From NCBI GenBank assembly GCA_017304275.1, contig JAFKKW010000208.1, forward strand, positions 1 through 19,859: a stretch of DNA of 19,859 bases. Reading direction: 5' to 3'. Below are positions 14,567 through 19,859 of the stretch, in pieces. This DNA is from Hyphomicrobiales bacterium (GTDB taxonomy: Bacteria; Pseudomonadota; Alphaproteobacteria; Rhizobiales; Hyphomicrobiaceae). The notes beneath the pieces were generated by a model. It saw only the letters and a program-made list of their open reading frames with translations, made no database searches and was not told where the DNA came from. Each line of letters starts with the position of its first letter. Position 1 is the first letter of the stretch. A program made the translations under genes and the position numbers.

Positions 14567-15463
14567 ATGGCTGAGATCGTTCCCTACCACGATCGCGACG
14601 GTTTCATCTGGATGGACGGCAAGCTCGTCCCGTGGCGCGAGGCGAATGTCCATATTCTGACCCACGCCTTGCACTACGGCAGCGCGGTGTTCGAGGGTGA
14701 GCGCGCGTACGGCGGCCAGATCTTCAAGCTGACCGAGCACACCGAGCGCCTGATCGAAAGCGCCCGCATACTTGAATTCGAGATCAGCGAGAGCGTGGCC
14801 GAGATCGACCAGGCGTGCCGCGACGTCATGGCCGCCAACAAGCTCGTCGATTGCTATGTCCGCCCGATCGCCTGGCGCGGCAGCGAGCAGATGGGCATCT
14901 CGGCGCAACAGACCAAGACGCATCTTGCTGTCGCGGCCTGGGAATGGGGCTCCTACTTCCCCATGGAGCAGCGCCTGAAGGGCATCCGCATCGGTCACGC
15001 GAAGTACCGCCGCCCGGATCCGGCAACGGCGCCGTCGCGCGCCAAGGCCGCCGGCCTCTACATGATCTGCACCATCGAAAAACATCGCGCCGAGCGCGCG
15101 GGCTATGCTGATGCGCTGATGCTCGACTGGCGCGGCCGCGTCGCCGAGTGCACGGGCGCCAACATCTTCTTCGTCAAGGACGGCGTCATCCACACGCCGG
15201 AGGCGGACTGCTTCCTTGACGGCATCACGCGGCGCACCGTGATCGCGCTCGCGAAAAAGCGCGGTTACGAGGTGCTGGAGCGGGCCATCCTGCCCGAAGA
15301 GCTGTCGACCTTCTCGGAGTGCTTCATTACCGGCACCGCCGCCGAGGTGACGCCGGTCTCCGAGATCGGCGACTTCAAGTTCAAGCCCGGCCAGATCTCG
15401 GAGACGCTGCTCAACGACTACATGTCGCTCGTCCAGCCTGACAAGAAGCTCGCCGCCGAATAG
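14567..15463 (+). CDS. ilvE: Branched-chain amino acid aminotransferase
   Basis: A PLP-dependent class IV aminotransferase for the last step of valine, leucine and isoleucine synthesis (and the first step of their degradation), with 2-oxoglutarate/glutamate as partner. It is cytoplasmic and 298 residues long, as usual. Visible motifs: the N-terminal WMDGKLVPWREANVHI with LTHALHYGSAVFEGERAYGG (the Tyr/Phe and Gly-Glu of the IlvE pocket), the PLP lysine at 160 in PSRAKAAGLYM, the RVAECTGANIFFVKDG strand that binds the PLP phosphate, and the later DGITRRTVIALA and FITGTAAEVTPV. The ATG at 14567 follows AGGAC about 9 bases upstream. It is transcribed divergently from the petP-like gene. An intrinsic terminator overlaps its stop codon. 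Confidence 0.97.
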   Translation: MAEIVPYHDRDGFIWMDGKLVPWREANVHILTHALHYGSAVFEGERAYGGQIFKLTEHTERLIESARILEFEISESVAEIDQACRDVMAANKLVDCYVRPIAWRGSEQMGISAQQTKTHLAVAAWEWGSYFPMEQRLKGIRIGHAKYRRPDPATAPSRAKAAGLYMICTIEKHRAERAGYADALMLDWRGRVAECTGANIFFVKDGVIHTPEADCFLDGITRRTVIALAKKRGYEVLERAILPEELSTFSECFITGTAAEVTPVSEIGDFKFKPGQISETLLNDYMSLVQPDKKLAAE

Positions 15464-15480
15464 AGGGCGGCGTTCTGTTT
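15451..15480 (+). terminator. Intrinsic terminator of ilvE overlapping its stop codon
   Basis: CGCCGCC (15451-15457) and GGCGGCG (15466-15472) form a perfect 7-bp stem whose 8-nt loop contains the ilvE TAG (15461-15463). UUCUGUUU follows. The left arm is coding sequence for the last residues. The site also touches the end of the convergent LysR gene (stop from 15479). Confidence 0.7.
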
Positions 15481-16381
15481 AAACCAGCACGTTTTGTTTG
15501 ATCACCGCTTCGAGCCAGTCTGCGAACACTTGCAGACGCCGCGAGAGGTGCTGGCGATGCGGATAGAGCAGGGTGATTGGCATCGGCGCGGCCCTGTGCC
15601 GGGGCATGACCTCCACGAGCTTGCCCGACTCCAGGTGGTGCTTGACGTCATAGGCCGGTATCTGGATGAGCCCCAGTCCGGCAAGGCAGCAGGCGATATA
15701 CGCCTCCGCACTATTCACCGTCACGCGGCTTTTCATGGCGAGGCTCTTCAGCGCGCCGCTTTCGATCCACTCCCAGTCTTCGACGCGCCCCGTGGACGGC
15801 GACGCGTAGTTGACGGCCCAATGCGCGCTAAGCTTGTCCGGTGACCGCGGTTTGCCGTACCGCTCGATATACCGTGGGCTCGCGACGTTGATGAGACGCA
15901 ATTCGCCGAGCGCGCGCGCGATAAGTCCCGAATCCCGAAGCGGTCCGACGCGCAGCGCGCAATCGATGTTGTCCTCGATGAGGTTGACGGCGCGGTCCGT
16001 CACGCCGAGATCGAGTTGGATATCGGGAAAGCGACCGAAAAAGTCGGGCAAGACGGGCGCGATGATCAGCCGTCCGATCCGGCCGGGCACATCGACCCGC
16101 AGTTTGCCCGATGGGCGGGCCGCAGATTGGCGAAATAGCGCCTCCGCTTCCTCGACGTCGGCCATGAGGCCGACGCACCGTTCGTAGAACGCGGTGCCGT
16201 CCTGCGTCGGCGAGACCGAACGCGTGGTGCGGTTGAGCAGCCGCGTTCCAAGTCGTGTTTCGAGTTCCTGCACCGCGGCCGACACGGAGGAGCGCGGCAT
16301 CCCCAGCGTGTCCGCCGCGCGGGTGAAGCTCGAGCACTCGACCACGCGCGCGAAAATTCTGAACAGGTCGATACGGTCCAA
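15479..16381 (-). CDS. LysR-family transcriptional regulator
   Basis: A 300-residue regulator. The N-terminal winged helix-turn-helix is typical of the family: FARVVECSSFTRAADTLGMP, then RSSVSAAVQELETRLGTRLL and NRTTRSVSPTQDG. The remaining part is the two-lobed effector domain, with LRVDVPGRIGRLIIAPVLPDF at its start. The ALxxP-like spacing and the NRTTR wing resemble the CrgA/AaeR-like subgroup, commonly divergent from oxidoreductase genes. Here it diverges from an SDR gene, with a 131-bp intergenic region, which suggests it controls that gene and itself. The effector is unknown. It converges on ilvE with a 15-bp gap. The ATG at 16381 starts the conserved MDRIDLFRIFARV. Confidence 0.93.
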   Translation of the reverse strand: MDRIDLFRIFARVVECSSFTRAADTLGMPRSSVSAAVQELETRLGTRLLNRTTRSVSPTQDGTAFYERCVGLMADVEEAEALFRQSAARPSGKLRVDVPGRIGRLIIAPVLPDFFGRFPDIQLDLGVTDRAVNLIEDNIDCALRVGPLRDSGLIARALGELRLINVASPRYIERYGKPRSPDKLSAHWAVNYASPSTGRVEDWEWIESGALKSLAMKSRVTVNSAEAYIACCLAGLGLIQIPAYDVKHHLESGKLVEVMPRHRAAPMPITLLYPHRQHLSRRLQVFADWLEAVIKQNVLV

Positions 16382-16395
16382 GGCGGTCTCAATTG

Positions 16396-16424
16396 TACAG
16401 AAATTGCGACATGTGATGTCTGTA
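16396..16424. promoter_or_regulatory. Candidate LysR binding region between the LysR gene and the SDR gene
   Basis: TACAGA (16396-16401) and TCTGTA (16419-16424) are perfect inverted arms with a 17-bp spacer. A second small dyad ACAT-GTG-ATGT (16409-16419) lies within. The region is 15-43 bp upstream of the LysR start and about 90-115 bp upstream of the SDR start, where LysR regulators typically bind. The operator assignment is by position and symmetry only. Confidence 0.4.
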
Positions 16425-16512
16425 ACGATCTATTTATCCGTAATTCATAGCCGATATGGTCTGCCGGAGAAAGCGGTCGCAGTGCGTGGCCGCACGAGCG
16501 AAGGAGACCGGT

Positions 16513-17286
16513 ATGGCTGACCACGGCATCAAGGGGAAAACCGCCATCATCGCAGGCGGCGCGAAAAACCTCGGCGGCCTGATCGCCCGTGACCTTGCCG
16601 CCCAGGGCGCGAAGGCTGTCGCCGTCCACTACAACAGCGCCGCAAGCAAGCCCGAAGCCGATGCGACCGTCGCCGCTGTCAAGGCCGCCGGCGCGGAATG
16701 CGTTGCGCTCCAGGCCGACCTCACCTCGGCGGGCGCGATGGAGAAGCTGTTTTCTGACGCGATTGCCGCCGTCGGCAAGCCGGATATCGCCATCAACACC
16801 GTCGGCAAAGTGCTGAAGAAACCGATCGTCGAGATTACCGAGTCTGAGTACGACGACATGAGCGCCGTCAACGCCAAGTCCGCCTTCTTCTTCCTCAAGG
16901 AGGCCGGCAAAAGCCTCAATGACAACGGCAAGATCTGCACGCTCGTCACGTCGCTGCTCGGCGCCTTCACGCCGTTCTATGCCTCGTATGCCGGCACCAA
17001 GGCGCCCGTCGAGCACTTCACGCGCGCCGCATCAAAGGAGTTCGGCGCGCGCGGGATCTCCGTTACGGCCATCGGGCCGGGTCCGATGGACACACCGTTC
17101 TTCTATCCGGCCGAAGGCGCCGATGCCGTCGCTTACCATAAGACGGCCGCTGCCTTGTCCCCCTTCACGCCGACCGGCCTGACCCATATCGAGGACATCG
17201 TGCCCTGGATCCGTTTCCTGGTCTCGGACGGTTGGTGGATGACTGGGCAGACGATCCTCGTGAACGGCGGCTACACCACCAAGTAA
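16513..17286 (+). CDS. Short-chain dehydrogenase/reductase (SDR)
   Basis: A 257-residue NAD(P)-dependent oxidoreductase of classical SDR size. The cofactor motif is AIIAGGAKNLGG (about 11-22), with Asn 19 in place of the usual middle Gly. The usual NNAG is replaced by INTVGKV (about 94-100). The catalytic Ser is probably 147 (LVTSLLG), and Tyr 159 and Lys 163 are intact in YAGTK. The C-terminal GYTTK end is typical. The start at 16513 is set by AAGGAG (16501-16506) six bases upstream; a longer frame starts at 16456 but lacks support. It is divergent from a LysR gene. A small cysteine-rich secreted protein gene follows about 85 bp later, and then a FAD oxidoreductase gene, all on the plus strand. 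No terminator hairpin with a U-tract was seen between them. The substrate is unknown. Confidence 0.93.
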   Translation: MADHGIKGKTAIIAGGAKNLGGLIARDLAAQGAKAVAVHYNSAASKPEADATVAAVKAAGAECVALQADLTSAGAMEKLFSDAIAAVGKPDIAINTVGKVLKKPIVEITESEYDDMSAVNAKSAFFFLKEAGKSLNDNGKICTLVTSLLGAFTPFYASYAGTKAPVEHFTRAASKEFGARGISVTAIGPGPMDTPFFYPAEGADAVAYHKTAAALSPFTPTGLTHIEDIVPWIRFLVSDGWWMTGQTILVNGGYTTK

Positions 17287-17370
17287 TCAAGACTCCGCCC
17301 CGTCCCTTGCCGTGCCCTGGAAAGAGGCAGAGACTTGCCGCGTGGACAGAAAAGCCACGAGGCCAAGGCC

Positions 17371-17655
17371 ATGACGACTTTGCGCAAAGCCACCATCGGC
17401 GTCGCGAGTCTGATGCTGATCCTCGCGGCGGGCATCGCGGTGCCCGTCGGCGTGCGGGCCCAAGAGGGGCCCGGGGGATCCATCAACCCCGGCCGCGACT
17501 GCCAGACCATTATCACATGCAACTTCAAGAAGGGCGGCAGCTACCGCGGATGCCTCTCGTCGTACAGTTGCCGCGTCTGCCGCTACGTCGCGTCGGGCTG
17601 CACGATCGGCGGGGCCCGCAAGCGATGCCACACGTCCGTTTGCACATGGGGCTGA
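17371..17655 (+). CDS. Small secreted cationic protein with eight cysteines
   Basis: A 94-residue protein of unknown function. Residues 1-30 are a Sec signal peptide (TTLRK, a hydrophobic core, cleavage likely after VRA). The mature part is about 64 residues with eight cysteines at about 44, 50, 61, 67, 70, 77, 86 and 91. That could give four disulfides in the oxidising periplasm or outside the cell. It has nine Lys/Arg against two acidic residues, so it is strongly basic. I do not recognise a family; the small, basic, disulfide-rich layout is seen in defensin-like and protease-inhibitor-like peptides, but no motif decides. The ATG at 17371 has ACGAGG about 8 bases upstream. A TTG start at 17335 with GAGG 8 bases upstream would add 12 residues before the signal peptide. 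It lies between the SDR gene and the FAD oxidoreductase gene. Confidence 0.65.
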   Translation: MTTLRKATIGVASLMLILAAGIAVPVGVRAQEGPGGSINPGRDCQTIITCNFKKGGSYRGCLSSYSCRVCRYVASGCTIGGARKRCHTSVCTWG

Positions 17656-17707
17656 GCTCGATGTAGTCCTCTGCCGGAGCGGGCGAGTCACGGGAGGACA
17701 GGCGGAC

Positions 17708-19306
17708 GTGCACGACGTTGCGATCATCGGCGGTGGCCACAATGGCCTGACCGCGGCTGCCTATCTGGCGGCGGCCGGCCTCAAGGTCGTGGTGCTGGAG
17801 AAGAACGCGCACGTCGGCGGCGCGGCCTTCACGGAGGAGTACCACCCAGGGTTCAGGAACTCGGTCGCCGCCTACACCGTCAGCCTCCTCAACCCGAAGG
17901 TCCTCCGCGACCTCGATCTCGTCCGCCACGGTCTGCGCATCCTCGAGCGTCCTGTGGCTAACTTCTGGCCCGTCGATGAGCGCCGCGGGCTGGTCATGCC
18001 GTACGGCCTCGCGGCCCGCCAGCGCGCGATCGCGGAATTCTCAGAGCGCGATGCCGCGCGTCTCCCTGATTACGACGCGGCCCTCGACCGCGCCGCAAGC
18101 GTGCTGAAGCGCCTCGTGCTCGAAACGCCTCCCAATGCCGGCGGCGGACTGCGTGCGCTGTGGAAGGGGGCGCGACTTTCGCGCTCCATCCTCGGCCTCC
18201 CGATCGAGACGCAGCGTGACCTCGCAGCCCTCTTCACCGAGAGCGCGTCCGATTTTCTCGCCCGCTGGTTCGAGAATGAGACCGTCAAGGCCGCTTTCGC
18301 CTTCGACGGCATCGTCGGCACTTACGCCGCCCCCTCGACACCCGGCACCGCGTACGTTCTTCTCCACCATTGCTTCGGCGAGGTGAACGGCAAGACCGGC
18401 GTCTGGGGGCACGCCGTCGGCGGCATGGGCGCCATCAGTGCCGCCATCGCCGCGGCAGCCCGGGAGAAAGGCGCTGAGATCCGCACGCAGGTTGCCGTGC
18501 GCGAGGTGGCGGTCGAGAAGGGTCGCGCCAGCGGGGTCGTGCTCGCTTCGGGCGAGGTCGTCCGCGCCCGCGCCGTGGCGGCCGCCATCCCGCCTAAGCT
18601 GCTCTTCTCGCGCCTCGTGCCCGAAGGCGCGGTCGCGCCGGACCTGCAGGCACGTCTCGCGAACCTGAAATCTGGCTCCGGCACCTTCCGCATGAACGTC
18701 GCCCTCTCCGAGCCGCCGGACTTCACCTGCCGGCCGAACCGCGACGGCACCGACCATATGGCCTCCGGCATCGTCATCGGCCCCACGCTCGAGTATCTGG
18801 AGCGCGCCTATCTCGATGCGCGGGCCGGCGGCTGGTCGCAGCAGCCGGTCGTCGAGATGATGGTCCCCTCGATGCTCGACGACACCCTCGCGCCGCCAGG
18901 ACGCCACGTCGCGAGCCTGTTCGTGCAACACGTCGCGCCGCACCTGCCGGCACCGCGCACCTGGGCCGACCCGGCCGAAAAGGAGGCCTTCGCCGGGCTC
19001 GTCATCGATACCGTGACGCGCCACGCGCCGAACTTCAAAGCCTCCGTCCTCGCCCGCCAGGTGCTGTCGCCGCTCGACCTCGAGCAGCGCTTCGGCCTGA
19101 TCGACGGCGATATCTTCCATGGCGCCCTGTCGCTGGATCAGCTCTTCACGCTGCGCCCTGTGCTGGGCCACGCCGACTACCGCATGCCGCTGCCCGGTCT
19201 CTACCTCTGCGCGTCGGGCGCCCATCCCGGCGGCGGCGTGACGGGTGTGCCGGGCCACAACGCAGCGCGCGAAATCGTGCGCGATCTCAAGGGCTGGTGG
19301 GCCTGA
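17708..19306 (+). CDS. PYROXD2-like FAD-dependent oxidoreductase (phytoene dehydrogenase superfamily)
   Basis: A 532-residue flavoprotein. The N-terminal dinucleotide-binding motif IIGGGHNGLTAAAYL (about 6-20) continues with LKVVVLEKNAHVGGAAF, and the C-terminal FAD motif LYLCASGAHPGGGVTGVPGHNAA is followed by REI. The middle WGHAVGGMGAISAAI and KGAEIRTQVAVREV strands match phytoene desaturase/PYROXD2-type proteins. The physiological substrate of bacterial PYROXD2 homologues is not established. Carotenoid genes are absent nearby, so a role in phytoene desaturation is unlikely. The start is GTG at 17708 with GGGAGG (17692-17697) about 10 bases upstream, 52 bp after the cysteine-rich peptide gene. 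Co-transcription with SDR and peptide is plausible because no intrinsic terminator separates them. Confidence 0.92.
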   Translation: MHDVAIIGGGHNGLTAAAYLAAAGLKVVVLEKNAHVGGAAFTEEYHPGFRNSVAAYTVSLLNPKVLRDLDLVRHGLRILERPVANFWPVDERRGLVMPYGLAARQRAIAEFSERDAARLPDYDAALDRAASVLKRLVLETPPNAGGGLRALWKGARLSRSILGLPIETQRDLAALFTESASDFLARWFENETVKAAFAFDGIVGTYAAPSTPGTAYVLLHHCFGEVNGKTGVWGHAVGGMGAISAAIAAAAREKGAEIRTQVAVREVAVEKGRASGVVLASGEVVRARAVAAAIPPKLLFSRLVPEGAVAPDLQARLANLKSGSGTFRMNVALSEPPDFTCRPNRDGTDHMASGIVIGPTLEYLERAYLDARAGGWSQQPVVEMMVPSMLDDTLAPPGRHVASLFVQHVAPHLPAPRTWADPAEKEAFAGLVIDTVTRHAPNFKASVLARQVLSPLDLEQRFGLIDGDIFHGALSLDQLFTLRPVLGHADYRMPLPGLYLCASGAHPGGGVTGVPGHNAAREIVRDLKGWWA

Positions 19307-19361
19307 GCACGGCATCGTAATCGTCCGGGAGGGCGCCGCGAAGCCCGTGTTGCTGCAGCCG

Positions 19362-19387
19362 ATATATGACATCAAATATATGATATC
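19362..19387. repeat. AT-rich 12-bp direct repeat upstream of the last gene
   Basis: Two copies of ATATATGA[C/T]ATC (19362-19373 and 19376-19387, 11 of 12 identical) are separated by AA, giving a 14-bp period. The patch is strikingly AT-rich against the surrounding GC-rich DNA. It is about 120 bp upstream of the gene at 19505 and 56 bp after the FAD oxidoreductase stop. A pair of same-orientation binding sites or an iteron-like block is possible. Confidence 0.5.
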
Positions 19388-19504
19388 GCGATGAAAAATA
19401 GGATCATCAGCGGTCCGAGGCATTGTCGATTTTAAGACTTTGGTAAGCGAATAAACCGAGCCTCGACCTCAAGCGAATCGAGACGATTCAGAGGGGACTT
19501 CGAG

Positions 19505-19859
19505 ATGGGCAAGCTATCGGTTTTCATGGCGATGAAGCGTGATCTGGCGTTCGAGTTCGAGCGCGAGCTGCGCGCCGTACGCAACCTGATCCTCGGCGTG
19601 ACGCGCGTGTCGGGCACCGAGTACACGATCGAGCTCAGCGGCAGCGAAGGCTTCGTCGCCGGCAGCCGCGCCCGCGCTGCCTTCGTCGAGGCGTTCCACG
19701 CTGCAGCCCATGAGGCGCTCGTAAAGTACGCGCACGACCTGGCCCATGAGTGCCTCGCGCACGGCATGGACCAGGAGATCATCGGCGGTGCGCTCGGCGG
19801 CAACCCGATCCGGCCTCAGCGCGAGCAGTTCGAGCCCGCGATGCCGCCGCAGCCGATAC
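19505..19859 (+). CDS. Hypothetical protein, 3' end outside window
   Basis: An open frame of at least 118 codons starts at ATG 19505 and is still open at the window end. It has strong GC3 codon bias, which argues for a real gene over the minus-strand frames that overlap it. The protein begins MGKLSVFMAMKRDLAFEFE and continues ELRAVRNLILGVTRVSG. A mixed strand/helix region follows (EYTIELSGSEGFVAGSRARA), then a helical part rich in Ala and His (FHAAAHEALVKYAHDLAHE, CLAHGMDQEIIGG) and the start of a Pro/Gln-rich tail. There is no signal peptide or membrane segment. AGAGGGG about 10 bases upstream could serve as ribosome binding site. I recognise no family. The AT-rich direct repeat upstream may belong to its regulatory region. 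Confidence 0.6.
   Translation, partial: MGKLSVFMAMKRDLAFEFERELRAVRNLILGVTRVSGTEYTIELSGSEGFVAGSRARAAFVEAFHAAAHEALVKYAHDLAHECLAHGMDQEIIGGALGGNPIRPQREQFEPAMPPQPI

Noticed and set aside
17708..19306. Carotenoid phytoene desaturase
   Set aside because: The fold and FAD motifs fit the superfamily, but no other carotenoid gene is near and the sequence pattern fits the PYROXD2-like branch better.
18041..19423. 460-codon minus-strand frame opposite the FAD oxidoreductase gene
   Set aside because: Antisense of a clear flavoprotein with intact FAD motifs; composition is shadow-like.

Overview
The window is a high-GC (roughly two-thirds G+C, strong GC3 in the real genes) chromosomal segment of an alphaproteobacterium, most likely a member of the Hyphomicrobiales. 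This placement rests on the protein types and gene order: the run lgt / NDUFAF7-type methyltransferase / pgeF / lipoprotein / prs, the ubiK, ybjN and proC genes nearby, and a MarR / OmpR-type regulator pair like PetP/PetR beside ilvE. Palindromic intergenic repeats of the kind common in rhizobial genomes fit too. No tRNA, rRNA, CRISPR array, phage or transposase gene was seen.

Layout. 1-393: the 3' end of an aldo/keto reductase gene (+), convergent with a terpenoid-cyclase-like gene (538-1473, -). The 150 bp between them is a palindromic element whose two ends carry both stop codons. 1474-6797 is a minus-strand block transcribed lgt -> methyltransferase -> pgeF -> duplicated-domain lipoprotein -> prs. 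pgeF is broken by a one-base frameshift near 4634. 7049-9108 (+) holds ubiK, a YbjN-family gene and proC. 9492-9776 (-) is a small secreted protein with a good intrinsic terminator. 9923-11182 (-) is an MgtC/DUF4010 membrane protein. 11183-11628 is a repeat island with no credible gene. 11629-14396 (-) is a tightly coupled three-gene regulatory operon: MarR-type regulator, OmpR-type response regulator, EnvZ-like histidine kinase. 14567-15463 (+) is ilvE, ending in a terminator that overlaps its own stop codon. 15479-16381 (-) is a LysR regulator divergent from an SDR gene (16513-17286, +). After the SDR come a small exported cationic peptide with eight cysteines (17371-17655) and a PYROXD2-like FAD oxidoreductase (17708-19306). 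The window ends inside an unrecognised gene (19505 onward) that sits behind an AT-rich 12-bp direct repeat.

How the genes relate. Most of the window is housekeeping: lipoprotein maturation (lgt), PRPP synthesis (prs), proline synthesis (proC), branched-chain amino acid transamination (ilvE), ubiquinone assembly (ubiK) and a complex I assembly-type methyltransferase. The accessory or least explained parts are the LysR/SDR/cysteine-rich peptide/oxidoreductase cluster, the two-domain lipoprotein, the repeat elements, and the last partial gene. No clear-cut new defence or mobile system was found. The secreted eight-cysteine peptide is the best candidate for something undescribed.
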